Positions 24,429 through 33,372 of a DNA stretch of 64,000 bases are shown piece by piece. The notes beneath the pieces were generated by a model that saw nothing but the letters and a program-made list of their open reading frames with translations, ran no database searches and had not been told where the DNA came from. The stretch is from an uncultured Oscillospiraceae bacterium (GTDB lineage: Bacteria; Bacillota; Clostridia; Oscillospirales; Ruminococcaceae), in contig CAKSKG010000004.1 in NCBI GenBank assembly GCA_934464775.1, positions 62,001-126,000 on the forward strand. Reading direction: 5' to 3'. The first letter of the stretch is position 1. Each line of letters begins with the position of its first letter. Both the position numbers and the translations under genes were made by a program.

Positions 24429-26135
24429 TTATGGCAGATCATATCTGTGCAGTTTGCCGTCAAGGTCATTCTGATATATGTATTTTCCCAAGTGTGAGGA
24501 TTCTTCCGTATGTTCAACAATATAAAAATAACTGTTTATCATATCGGGCATTTCATATGTCCAGAATGCATCTTTGTTTGTATAATCATGTAACGGCACC
24601 TTTAAAATATATTCGCTGCCGTTATATTCATAATTCATGTAAATGTAATTATCAAATGCATTGATTGCGGCGACGTTCATATTAAAGAGCTGATAATCGT
24701 ATATATTATCTGCATTGCATACCACTGCGACAGTTTGGCTGTTGTCTGTATAATAGCCCTTTGCTACGAGTATATTATCCTCAATAAAGAAATTATCTAT
24801 ATGCATTTCTTTGTCGGCAAGATAAATTTTATCAAGCAGCGCTCCCGAATAAAGGTCATATTTTAATATGCTGTATCCGTCCGAAGAAATGCAGTACATA
24901 CAGTCATTGTAACAGTCATTGTAAAAATTGGGAAGATAGCAGTTTGAATCGATTATCAGCGTTTTATTGTTTCCGTCCATATCCATTGAATAGAATTTTT
25001 TGTTTTCGCAGTAGTATATCATGTTATTGTAGATTCTTGCATTTGAGCATCTTGTATCGGTGAGTCTTATCTTATTTGTGCCGTCATTGTTAATGCGGTA
25101 AAGCCTGCAGTCCTCGTCCGTTTTGCGGTAATAAATATAACCGCTGTAATACATTACCATATCGGCATGGTCATTAATGACCGTATACGATTTGGTGCCA
25201 TCAGAAACCGCAGCCTTTACGACCCAGTCTGAATAATCGCTTCCGCCGCAGTATATTATTTCACTGTCATCAATATTTTCACTGCGAAGTCCGGATGTTC
25301 TGCCGTCCGTTAATCCCGAAAAGTTGGAGTAGTTTCCCGCAGTGTTTCCATAAAGACCATATCCATAACTATAATTACTGTTATAATTATTGATATAATC
25401 GTTATAATTATATCTATATCTTAATGATGTAGTAAAGCTGCTTTTTAAATATGGTTCGATTACGCTTATCGATAGTTGAGCGCTGTCTCCCCAGTTATGT
25501 CCGCCAAAATACATATTTTTTCCGTTAAAGGTAAAAACATAATTATAGCAATCCTTATAAGTTTCGTAATTAAAAATATAAGGATTATACTCGCAAAATA
25601 AATCAAATACGGCTTCAACATCGGTAAAAACATCATAAAAGCTGTAACCGTCAAATGTAGATATATTTTTAAGATAGCTGTAATCCGATGTATCGTAAGT
25701 ATCAGAATAATCATACCAATAATCATCGTATGTATATGTTTCTGCTGCGGTAGTCACGGGTGGGGCAGTTATTGTTTCTGCTTCTGTTGCTGCCGTCAGC
25801 TGTACGTCGGAGATAACTGATGATGTAAATACTTCTGTTTCGGCAGCGGTTGACGGAACGGTTGTTTCCGAAGCGGGAACAGCCATATCAGCATCGTCGG
25901 CTTTTTTTTCAAAAATGGTTATTCCCGAAACTGCCGCAGTAATTGCGGCAGCCGCACACACTGAAACGGCGGATATCATTATTATCTTTCTTTTTGATCT
26001 TTTTGCATTTGAGTTATCTGACAATGATATTTTTTCGGGGACTTCCGACATTGGATTCATTGGCGAACCGCATCTTGTGCAAAATTTCATTTCATCGTTT
26101 TCGGTCGTATAACCGCATGAACTGCATATTTTCAT
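24429..26135 (-). CDS. Zinc-ribbon membrane protein with DUF5050-like beta-propeller
   Basis: A 568-residue protein. One zinc ribbon (residues 4-22, CSSC ... CTRC) precedes a basic patch and a membrane helix at about 51-75, then a Thr-rich linker and a Tyr/Asn-rich segment. The C-terminal half has repeated blades such as YYRKTDEDCRLYRINNDGTN and FYSMDMDGNNKTLI, as in DUF5050 beta-propellers. The ribbon should face the cytoplasm and the propeller the outside. It is third in the cluster, 20 bases after the gene at 26156. The DNA is notably AT-rich, with many TAT, AAT and ATA codons. Confidence 0.75.
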   Translation of the reverse strand: MKICSSCGYTTENDEMKFCTRCGSPMNPMSEVPEKISLSDNSNAKRSKRKIIMISAVSVCAAAAITAAVSGITIFEKKADDADMAVPASETTVPSTAAETEVFTSSVISDVQLTAATEAETITAPPVTTAAETYTYDDYWYDYSDTYDTSDYSYLKNISTFDGYSFYDVFTDVEAVFDLFCEYNPYIFNYETYKDCYNYVFTFNGKNMYFGGHNWGDSAQLSISVIEPYLKSSFTTSLRYRYNYNDYINNYNSNYSYGYGLYGNTAGNYSNFSGLTDGRTSGLRSENIDDSEIIYCGGSDYSDWVVKAAVSDGTKSYTVINDHADMVMYYSGYIYYRKTDEDCRLYRINNDGTNKIRLTDTRCSNARIYNNMIYYCENKKFYSMDMDGNNKTLIIDSNCYLPNFYNDCYNDCMYCISSDGYSILKYDLYSGALLDKIYLADKEMHIDNFFIEDNILVAKGYYTDNSQTVAVVCNADNIYDYQLFNMNVAAINAFDNYIYMNYEYNGSEYILKVPLHDYTNKDAFWTYEMPDMINSYFYIVEHTEESSHLGKYIYQNDLDGKLHRYDLP

Positions 26136-26155
26136 AAAAATCACTTATCCTTTGT

Positions 26156-27379
26156 TTACTTTACGGTTTCGGTCATGTAATATGTCAGCGGCTCGGCCTT
26201 GCCGCCGTTAAGCGGAACTGTATAAATATAGCCGTCATCCGAAGTGAAATATATCTTTTGACCGTATATGCTTAATCCGTGAACGGGCTTATCGGATAAT
26301 CTCCATAAATCATTGTTTTGGGTATCTATGACGCATATTCCGTTATCATTGAAAACAATATGTCCGTCGCCGCTGCACATTTCGGTTATGTTTTTGCTGT
26401 CGATTATTTTTTGGTCATTCTGCATATCGCTGTTTGTCACCCATAATCCGTCGGATATGTAATAGTACGACGAATTGTCCGTAGATTCGGTCAGATAACT
26501 GATTTTTATACCATTTTCCAGATCCTTTGTGTGCTGCTGAATGGCTCCGGAAAGCTTGTATATGCTGTCATTATAATAGATGTAGACATATTTTCCTGAA
26601 AACAATTCGGGTAAATTCAAAGGCTCTGTGAATTTATCGCATAATTTTTTGATTACGGACAGATCTTTGCTTACTGAGTAAATAGTGCCGTCTTTATCGG
26701 CAGCGACAACAGTTGACTCTGAATTTTCATTTATATCCAATGCCAGAGATACAAACTGGTATTCATCTGTTTTAACTATCTTTCCCGAGTCAGTGGACAT
26801 AGCAAATAAGCCGTCTTCTGTAGTGTAGATTATATATTCGTCAGTGCAGACAATGTTTGTTACAGGCATACCTGATATTGTCTGCTCACCCTTTTCGCTT
26901 TCGGCTGTACAAAGCTTATTTTCGCCGTTGAGATAATATATGGTGTTATCTGCCGAGATCAGATATTTTCCTTTGATGTTGTATGTCACATCTTTGGTTT
27001 CAATATTTTTTGCGGGAAGCGGATTGGAAGCAAGGTATTTTTTGGCAAAATAAAAAATACAAAGCAGTGCCGCAGTCACAGCTATTACTATCGTAATAAC
27101 CTTAAATACGGACGATATCTTTGATATCGCTTTATTTTTTTTAGCGGTTGTGCTTTTCGTGGGAATGTCAGCAGCCGGTTTATCATCAGACTGCTTTGCC
27201 TGACCGTTCAGTGCCGAACCGCAGAATACGCAAAAATTATTTCCGCTTGGATTTTCCTTTTTGCAGTTCGGACAAATATTTTCTGCGGCAGTAACTTCGT
27301 TTAATTCATTTCCGCATTTAACACAAAAGTTTATTTCATTGTTATCGGTCATAAAGCCGCATTTGCTGCATTTTTTCAT
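26156..27379 (-). CDS. Double zinc-ribbon membrane protein with DUF5050-like outer domain
   Basis: A 407-residue protein. Zinc ribbons lie at residues 4-23 (CSKC ... CVKC) and 36-54 (CPNC ... CVFC), and a membrane helix at about 90-112. The outer domain has seven or so short sensor-like blades (TIYYLNGENKLCTAE, IIYTTEDGLFAMSTD, IYFTSDDGYIYTVPLNGG), suggesting a beta-propeller of DUF5050 type. ATG 27379 is the start of the first ribbon; a longer frame would run into the palindromic element at 27401. It is second in the cluster. The function is unknown, but the layout repeats that of its neighbours. Confidence 0.75.
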   Translation of the reverse strand: MKKCSKCGFMTDNNEINFCVKCGNELNEVTAAENICPNCKKENPSGNNFCVFCGSALNGQAKQSDDKPAADIPTKSTTAKKNKAISKISSVFKVITIVIAVTAALLCIFYFAKKYLASNPLPAKNIETKDVTYNIKGKYLISADNTIYYLNGENKLCTAESEKGEQTISGMPVTNIVCTDEYIIYTTEDGLFAMSTDSGKIVKTDEYQFVSLALDINENSESTVVAADKDGTIYSVSKDLSVIKKLCDKFTEPLNLPELFSGKYVYIYYNDSIYKLSGAIQQHTKDLENGIKISYLTESTDNSSYYYISDGLWVTNSDMQNDQKIIDSKNITEMCSGDGHIVFNDNGICVIDTQNNDLWRLSDKPVHGLSIYGQKIYFTSDDGYIYTVPLNGGKAEPLTYYMTETVK

Positions 27380-27400
27380 GAATTTTATCGGTCCTTTTTT

Positions 27401-27462
27401 AGGCGTTGCCGCACAAAGCCTGCATTCAAAGCTCGTATGCATGATTTGTGCGGTATTGCCTT
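27401..27462. repeat. 62-bp palindromic element related to the one at 22398
   Basis: Inverted repeats AGGCGTTGCCGCACAAA (27401-27417) and a near-complement at 27445-27462 (ends in GGTATTGCCTTT). On the minus strand it begins AAGGCAATACC, the same terminus as the element at 22398-22447. It sits in the 133-base gap between two zinc-ribbon genes, upstream of the second one's start. Confidence 0.65.
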
Positions 27463-27512
27463 TATTTTTCGGTGTTTACTTAATGTTTATAATGAGAGAC
27501 GCTGTGTAATAA

Positions 27513-29360
27513 TTATTGGGGACTTAATTCCTGCGGATATCCGCCCACAATGCAGCCGAAGTTTTCATCGTCCGACAATATCTTTTTCTTTGCCTTTTCA
27601 ATAAGTCGGGAATCTTTGCTCCAAAATGCACGAACAGGCAGATTATCCTTAATGTACACCGCAAAATATCCGTCATATTTTGAATCTGAATTTGAATCTG
27701 CTGTCAAAAACATCATGTTGCTTGCAAATTCATCATTATTGCCTTTAGAAAATTCCAGCTTTTCCGTAAAATCATTTGTGGCATTGTAATACATTCCGTC
27801 GGCAAGCGATATACCATCATTCTGATATTTTGTGATTAATGATGCTGTATTGGTATATACCAGCTTAGCATTAATGTTAGCTTCAGAGTATTTTAAACTG
27901 CAGTAAAACTGAACATCTGAAATATTTGTCATTTCTTCAGCCAAAGCTTCGCCATATTTATCCGAAAAATATGACTCAGCGTCAAAGTAATAGTCTGTAT
28001 CATCAATGTTATCGAAATCCATGGAATTAATAATATCAAATAACCTATTAATAAGATCGCTGTCAAATGAAACTACTGATTCGAGCTGTGCAGGACCGGT
28101 AGGGCATTCATTTCCCTTTTTATCAATAATATGGGCAGAGGAATCAAAAACAATTGCGTAACCGTCAGAATAATAATCCGAGGCATAGTCATATTTCTGT
28201 GGGGAAGTCATGTTGCCTTTTTTGTCAATATAATAATATGTATCGTTATCATTTATTCTGGCAATGCCGCACTTTGAAAAATTATAAGCATACCGGTATT
28301 GGGGATTTATTTCAAATTCGCCCTTTTTGTTGATGTAGCCGTATAAGCCGTTCATGCTGACTGCGGCAAGACCGTTTTCGGCAAAGCTTTTTGCGTCATT
28401 AAACTGCGGATTGATAACATACTTTCCTGTTTTGTCGATATATCCGTAGCTGCCGTTTACCGAAACAACAGCATAGCCCATGCAGTCAAAATCAGAAGCA
28501 TAATCAAACTGCGGGTTGATAACATAATTTCCTTTTGTGTCAATAAATCCGTATTGGTAATTAACACATACTCTTGCAAGCCCGTTGGACGCAAAATCAT
28601 ATGCTTTGTCAAAGTGCGGATTTACGATATACTTTCCGTTCTGATCTATATATCCGTACTTTCCGCCCGAACCTACCAATGCGATCTTATTGTCAATAAA
28701 ATTTTCCGCACTGTCAAACTGGGGATTTATCACATATTTTCCTTTGCGGTCAATATAGCCAAATTTTCCTCCCGAACTTACAGCGGCATATTTGCTGCTG
28801 CCAAAGGAATATGCCATGTCAAACTGCGGATTGATAACATATTTGCCTGTTTTGTCGATGTAACCCATTTTATCGCCGAGCTGTACTGCTGCCATTCCGC
28901 TTTCATCAAACATTGCAGCAAAATCAAATTGAGGGTTGATAACGATCTTTCCTTTTTTATTCATATAACCAAATTTATCGTTATCGTTTGAAATGCGGAT
29001 AAGGTCACTTTTTTCCGATATGATGCAATTATATCCGTCGATAACCGTATTTCCGTTTTTATCGATTATATAGGAGTTGCCGTCGAAATCAAGGACGGGA
29101 AGCATATTGTCTTTATACAGATTTTGGCTGTCATCTGAATTTATGAATTTTATCAGAAAAAATGCAATTACCGCTGCGGCAGCCAAAAATAAAATGCCGT
29201 ATATAATAAGTGACTTCGTTGAAAATTTTTTCGTCCGGACATCGGTGTTATCATCAGAAGAGACCTGAACCTGATCTTCCGGCATATTGATTCTGTTTCC
29301 GCAAGCTCCGCAGAAAACACTTCCTTTCTGTAATTCTTTTCCGCATTTTGGACAAAACAT
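27513..29360 (-). CDS. Zinc-ribbon membrane protein with extracellular WG repeats
   Basis: A 615-residue protein. Zinc ribbon at residues 3-21 (CPKC ... CGAC), membrane helix at about 49-69, then at least eight WG-type repeats (about 95-415) of the form YGYIDKTGKYVINPQFD, each about 37-40 residues, with more degenerate copies at both ends. A C-terminal domain of about 170 residues ends the protein (DYYFDAESYFSDKYGEALAEEM). WG repeats form beta-rich folds of unknown ligand. It is the first gene of the cluster, with a promoter at 29584-29613 and a leader of about 215 bases. Confidence 0.82.
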   Translation of the reverse strand: MFCPKCGKELQKGSVFCGACGNRINMPEDQVQVSSDDNTDVRTKKFSTKSLIIYGILFLAAAAVIAFFLIKFINSDDSQNLYKDNMLPVLDFDGNSYIIDKNGNTVIDGYNCIISEKSDLIRISNDNDKFGYMNKKGKIVINPQFDFAAMFDESGMAAVQLGDKMGYIDKTGKYVINPQFDMAYSFGSSKYAAVSSGGKFGYIDRKGKYVINPQFDSAENFIDNKIALVGSGGKYGYIDQNGKYIVNPHFDKAYDFASNGLARVCVNYQYGFIDTKGNYVINPQFDYASDFDCMGYAVVSVNGSYGYIDKTGKYVINPQFNDAKSFAENGLAAVSMNGLYGYINKKGEFEINPQYRYAYNFSKCGIARINDNDTYYYIDKKGNMTSPQKYDYASDYYSDGYAIVFDSSAHIIDKKGNECPTGPAQLESVVSFDSDLINRLFDIINSMDFDNIDDTDYYFDAESYFSDKYGEALAEEMTNISDVQFYCSLKYSEANINAKLVYTNTASLITKYQNDGISLADGMYYNATNDFTEKLEFSKGNNDEFASNMMFLTADSNSDSKYDGYFAVYIKDNLPVRAFWSKDSRLIEKAKKKILSDDENFGCIVGGYPQELSPQ

Positions 29361-29583
29361 TTTTTATTCCTCCAATTATATAAATATAATTTTATCATGG
29401 TATACAACAAATCAAATATGGATTACGGCAATAGTCGAAGTTTTAAAGAAAAAGCATTAACGTCAGAAGCAAAGATCAAATTCAGCGGCTGTCGGTACTG
29501 TTTCTGCATATTCCTTTCGGTCATTATCCGATAATTAAATATTTATTATAACACAATTATTACAATTTGATTTGATATCCATT

Positions 29584-29613
29584 ATTTTATCGCAATCGGT
29601 TTGTTTTTGTCAA
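29584..29613 (-). promoter_or_regulatory. Promoter of the zinc-ribbon cluster
   Basis: Minus strand TTGACA (29613-29608), 18 bases, TAAAAT (29589-29584). Confidence 0.6.
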
Positions 29614-29652
29614 TATAAACGGATTCCGTATTTTTTGTATTTTAAATAATTG

Positions 29653-29703
29653 AAAAATGAGCAATGGACCGTTACCGTAAGGCAAGGTCCATTGCTCATT
29701 TTT
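29653..29703. terminator. Orphan bidirectional terminator-like hairpin
   Basis: Perfect 18-bp stem (29653-29670 with 29686-29703), 15-base loop, with A and T tracts on either side. No gene directly feeds it on either strand; the tRNA has its own terminator at 29883. Confidence 0.6.
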
Positions 29704-29876
29704 TTACTTATAGTTGTATTCATTCGTTAAGGCAATATAATTAGCTGAATATAAAATTCGGAATCTATTGTTATGGAAATAAAAAGCTGCCGAAAAGAAA
29801 TCATATTATTTTGAGAGGGGAGGTTTTATAAGCTATTTGGGGTCAATCACTCAATTTGCAAATTCTCATATACAAA

Positions 29877-29912
29877 AAAGAAAACCTCGCAGAAACATAT
29901 CTGCGAGGTTTC
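29877..29912 (-). terminator. Terminator of the tRNA-fMet gene
   Basis: 12-bp stem (29883-29894 with 29901-29912) and a T-run on the minus strand, beginning 4 bases after the tRNA CCA end. Confidence 0.85.
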
Positions 29913-29916
29913 TATT

Positions 29917-29993
<77 letters not shown>

Positions 29994-30040
29994 TGTTTTG
30001 TTTTATCTGATTTCGTATCTCTCAATCAGATTATGTATTT

Positions 30041-30069
30041 ATTATACACGTTCAATACCCGTTTGTCAA
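30041..30069 (-). promoter_or_regulatory. Promoter of tRNA-fMet
   Basis: Minus strand TTGACA (30069-30064), 17 bases, TATAAT (30046-30041). The short leader contains a 7-bp hairpin (30007-30030) that may aid processing. Confidence 0.85.
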
Positions 30070-30154
30070 CAGTTTTGGAAGAAAAAAATTAAGTTTGTGC
30101 AATATGCACACATAAATTATGTAATTAAATATATTTGTTTGTACATATCTAATA

Positions 30155-30195
30155 ACAAATCAGCCTGCTTTATACATTTGCATAAAGCAGGCTGA
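30155..30195 (-). terminator. Terminator of the LCP-like gene
   Basis: Perfect 14-bp stem (30160-30173 with 30182-30195), 8-base loop, 17 bases after the stop on the minus strand. Confidence 0.8.
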
Positions 30196-30212
30196 CAGAA
30201 AAATATCATTTA

Positions 30213-31136
30213 TCAGTTTGTATCGGTGTACATTCCCGAATTGAATCTTGACTTTAAAGATGTGACAAAAGCGTCCTCAAGTACATATTTTCCCGTTTCA
30301 TCATAGTTTCCGGAGGGAATGATAAGCTCGGCAGGACGGTCGGTGTTGTCGAGGATATACTGAATGGCTTCCTTTTTGAATTCGTAGTCGTAGATAGATA
30401 TGTCGGTTTCGGTGTTGTTTTCAATAGCGCTCTGTGCGATCGCATCTGCACCTGTGCGGAGCCTTGTACTTACCGATGCATTGATAAAATCCGTAACGAT
30501 GCTTCCCACGGCGGCATTTCTTGCGGTCTCACCGGTCTTGAATTCGGGAAATGTGAAAACCTTCAGCATAGTGGTGGGGTCCATTATCTGTCCGCCCTGA
30601 CGGATAACAGTGGTTTCGCCCGTTGCGGGATCCTCATAAATAAGTGCATAGGGAATATCGTAATTTACTGCCGCAAACTGCGCTGCGAATTTTTCAAAGT
30701 TTGTATCGTCAAATTTCATGTAGCGGTCGATCGCTGTGTCAAGATCGGTCTCGATTGCTCTTTTCAGCGACGCACAGCCGCCGTCCTCATAAAATCCGAA
30801 AAGCGTGTTTTCCGTTCCGTTTACGTTTGCATAAGTGTCGCTCTGGAGAGGAACTATCAGCAGTGACTTTTCCGAGGGGAGAAGTCTTGTAAGCACGAAT
30901 ACGGTCGATGAAAGCTTGTCTCCGCCTGCATCAAGAATAAAAAGCGTGGTCTGATTGTCCAGCATTGTAGGCTCATAGCCCTCATCGGACGAGCTTGTGA
31001 CTTCAATATCCGCCGCACTCTGGGACGGCGAAAGCATTTTCTTCATGAATATCATACCTGCGGCGGCAATGATAAGTATTGATATAAAAATTGTTATAAA
31101 ATATGTAAGTGCGATCTTTGTTCCCTTTTTAGCCAA
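30213..31136 (-). CDS. LytR-CpsA-Psr (LCP)-like membrane protein, degenerate
   Basis: A 307-residue protein with one N-terminal membrane helix (residues 8-32) and an outer domain aligned by eye with LCP ligases: TLFILDAGGD, LLIVPLQSDTY, TLFGFYEDGG and IDRYMKFDDTNFEKF. LCP enzymes move wall polymers from lipid carriers to peptidoglycan. The arginines of the canonical RSD and IPRDT motifs are replaced here (SSTVFVL and VPLQSDT), so transferase activity is doubtful. It may bind a lipid-linked substrate or regulate wall assembly. It is a single-gene unit with its own terminator. Confidence 0.65.
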   Translation of the reverse strand: MAKKGTKIALTYFITIFISILIIAAAGMIFMKKMLSPSQSAADIEVTSSSDEGYEPTMLDNQTTLFILDAGGDKLSSTVFVLTRLLPSEKSLLIVPLQSDTYANVNGTENTLFGFYEDGGCASLKRAIETDLDTAIDRYMKFDDTNFEKFAAQFAAVNYDIPYALIYEDPATGETTVIRQGGQIMDPTTMLKVFTFPEFKTGETARNAAVGSIVTDFINASVSTRLRTGADAIAQSAIENNTETDISIYDYEFKKEAIQYILDNTDRPAELIIPSGNYDETGKYVLEDAFVTSLKSRFNSGMYTDTN

Positions 31137-31235
31137 AGTTATTACCTCCGAAAATAATTACAGGTTGATAAAATTTTCTGTAAACTATTGAAATTAATGT
31201 CCGACAGGTTTATAATAAGAACTATGCGGTCATGT

Positions 31236-31772
31236 TTATAAAAGCGAAAGCTGGCTGCTCCCATCGGGAAACAGCTTGTTTACATCTATAATGTGTACGT
31301 CCAGCTGCTGCGACTTCGCATAGCGTATCGTGGAGCCTGTACCGCTTTTGTAATCGGACACAACGGCTATCAGCCGTGAAGAATTATCCACCATATATTG
31401 ATTGCGTTCATTCATACAGCCGCGGTAATACTGTTCGTTCAGACAGACAATATCGGTCGCTTTTGAAAGAATGCGTCCGCAGGACCATTTGTCGCAACCT
31501 TTGAATTTCTTTTCAAAGCCGCGGTAGGGGAATACCGCCGTGAGCCGAAGGTTCATTCCCGAACAGATAAGCTCCGTTACCATTTCTCCCGCCCATAGGT
31601 CTATCCCTCTGGACATTCCCGTGATGAATGAAGTGTAGCCGTCGTTTACAGCAGAGATTATCTCCTGATGAAGCAGACTTTTCAGCGTCAGTATCGTCTG
31701 GGAATTCATGTTTCCTCCGTCGGGAAGCTTCTCGGGGCGGTGACCCGAAAAGCACGCTGTTGTTTCTCGCAT
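31236..31772 (-). CDS. SLOG family protein (DUF1273/YpsA-like)
   Basis: A 178-residue Rossmann-like protein starting RETTACFSGHRPEKLPDGG. The early SGHRP motif and the later IVCLNEQYYRGCMNERNQYMVDNSSRLIAV and SGTGSTIRYAKSQQL match YpsA/DUF1273 proteins of the SLOG superfamily. SLOG domains bind nucleotides or nucleotide-derived ligands; YpsA affects cell division in some Bacillota. It diverges from alr. ATG 31772 is used because family similarity begins there. Confidence 0.78.
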   Translation of the reverse strand: MRETTACFSGHRPEKLPDGGNMNSQTILTLKSLLHQEIISAVNDGYTSFITGMSRGIDLWAGEMVTELICSGMNLRLTAVFPYRGFEKKFKGCDKWSCGRILSKATDIVCLNEQYYRGCMNERNQYMVDNSSRLIAVVSDYKSGTGSTIRYAKSQQLDVHIIDVNKLFPDGSSQLSLL

Positions 31773-31973
31773 AATATTATGTTCTCCGTTCCGCAGGGCA
31801 TACATATAATATGTGTGATGTGGATATATATGCCGCAGTATTATACAAAATCCAGTATAGCACACTTTCCGGCAGTTTTCAATAGCCTGAAAGTATTATT
31901 TTTGAAAAAGCGCAGCATTTTGCCGTTCTGCGGCAGCTGTACCGCACAATTTATCAGAAGGGAAAATTCCGAA

Positions 31974-33143
31974 ATGAAACAATACCTTAAAAGAGCATGG
32001 GCGGAGATACATCTTGACCGCCTTGAAAGAAATATCAGCAATATAGCCACTCTTGTTGATCTTGACAAGACCCAACTGGTTGGCGTTGTCAAGGCGAATG
32101 CTTACGGTCATGATGATATGAATATCGCTCCGTTTCTTGAAAAGCACGGAATAAATTATTTTTCCGTTTCAAATATAAAGGAAGCCGAAAAGCTCCGTTT
32201 CTACGGCTGCACAGGCGAGATACTCATTCTCGGATATACTCCGCCCGAGTATGCCGCCGAGCTTGCGGACAACAATATCATTCAGACCGCTGTTTCCTTT
32301 GAGCACGCTGTCCGTCTGTCCGAATGTGCGGAAAAGCCTGTAAGAGTACATATTGCCATTGATACGGGAATGGGACGTATCGGTCTTATCGCCGATGACC
32401 CTAAATATTGTGCCGACAAGATCGAAGAGATAATGAAGCTGCCAAATATTTCCGTTGACGGTGCTTTCACTCATTATTCCGTTGCCGACAGCACAGATCC
32501 CGATAATATAGAGTATACAAAGATCCAGACAGAGAAATTTTTTGCTGTCCGTGACGAGCTTGCGGCACGAGGGATAACTCTTCACCAGTTCCATTGCCTG
32601 AACAGTGCGGGAGGCACCTTCCATTATGACGAAAGAAGCACTCTTGCCCGTTTCGGAGTAATGCTTTACGGTCTGAAGCCCGATTATTCGCTGGATATGC
32701 CTATTCCGCTGGAGCCTGTTATGGATCTTAAAGCCTCCGTTTCATATGTAAAGACAGTTGCCGCAGGCAGCTGCATAAGCTACGGCAGAAAGTTTACCGC
32801 TCCCCGTGAAATGCGCATTGCAACTATCCCCATAGGCTATGCCGACGGCTATTCAAGACTTCTTTCTGGCAAGGCTTCCGTTATCATTAACGGCAAAAAG
32901 GCTCCTATCGTGGGCAGAGTGTGCATGGATCAGCTTATGGCTGATGTTTCCGATATCCCCGATGTTGAGGCAGGCACAGAGGTGCTGCTGTTCGGCAGAG
33001 GCGGCGAGGGTTCGCAGACTGCCGATGATCTTGCGCAGCTTTACGATACTATCGGATATGAGATAATCTGCGGCATTTCAAAGCGTGTGCCCAGAGTTAT
33101 CATGTATAACGGCGAGATTACCGATGTTGTTGAGTATTATTGA
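31974..33143 (+). CDS. alr: Alanine racemase
   Basis: A 389-residue PLP enzyme that makes D-alanine for peptidoglycan. The lysine that binds PLP is in VVKANAYGHD (about residue 39). AIDTGMGRIG and the SYGRKFTAPREMRIATIPIGYADGYSR segment with the catalytic tyrosine are present, then VGRVCMDQLMADV. The start is ATG 31974 with AGAAGGG upstream; an open frame continues further 5' but would cross the divergent SLOG gene. A terminator follows. Confidence 0.95.
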   Translation: MKQYLKRAWAEIHLDRLERNISNIATLVDLDKTQLVGVVKANAYGHDDMNIAPFLEKHGINYFSVSNIKEAEKLRFYGCTGEILILGYTPPEYAAELADNNIIQTAVSFEHAVRLSECAEKPVRVHIAIDTGMGRIGLIADDPKYCADKIEEIMKLPNISVDGAFTHYSVADSTDPDNIEYTKIQTEKFFAVRDELAARGITLHQFHCLNSAGGTFHYDERSTLARFGVMLYGLKPDYSLDMPIPLEPVMDLKASVSYVKTVAAGSCISYGRKFTAPREMRIATIPIGYADGYSRLLSGKASVIINGKKAPIVGRVCMDQLMADVSDIPDVEAGTEVLLFGRGGEGSQTADDLAQLYDTIGYEIICGISKRVPRVIMYNGEITDVVEYY

Positions 33144-33156
33144 TATATGATACATG

Positions 33157-33198
33157 AACCGCATACAGTGTCAAAAGGGCATTGTATGCGGTTTTTTA
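33157..33198 (+). terminator. Terminator after alr
   Basis: 14-bp stem (33157-33170 with 33180-33193, one G-T pair) followed by TTTTT. Confidence 0.85.
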
Positions 33199-33372
33199 TA
33201 TCCAAAACTGTCTTTGTGTGAAATACAGTCGTATTCTACAAACGGACTGAAAATATTCCCGAAAATTTGGTTGATTTTCCGATTGATTATTTTTGCTTAT
33301 TGTATTATACTTAATAAAGTGCTTTTAGTACAAAATTAATAATGATAAATTTCAGCAGGGGAGAATGTATCC

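Larger units (their letters stand above)
29361..29880. other. Long AT-rich gene-free stretch with promoter and an orphan hairpin
   Basis: No credible gene on either strand. It contains the leader and promoter of the zinc-ribbon cluster (29584-29613) and an 18-bp hairpin (29653-29703). Between 29704 and 29880 nothing is recognised, apart from a purine-rich GAGAGGGGAGG stretch at about 29813-29823 that is not followed by an open frame of any length. Confidence 0.7.

Noticed and set aside
28200..29060. Regularly spaced similar DNA segments that look array-like
   Set aside because: They are the coding WG repeats of a continuous reading frame, not CRISPR: spacing follows about 37-40 codons and the intervening bases are also conserved.
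33197..33372. Lysine riboswitch upstream of aspartate kinase
   Set aside because: The 176-base gap includes only a T-rich leader; I see none of the conserved multi-helix core, and no terminator hairpin lies before the ATG.
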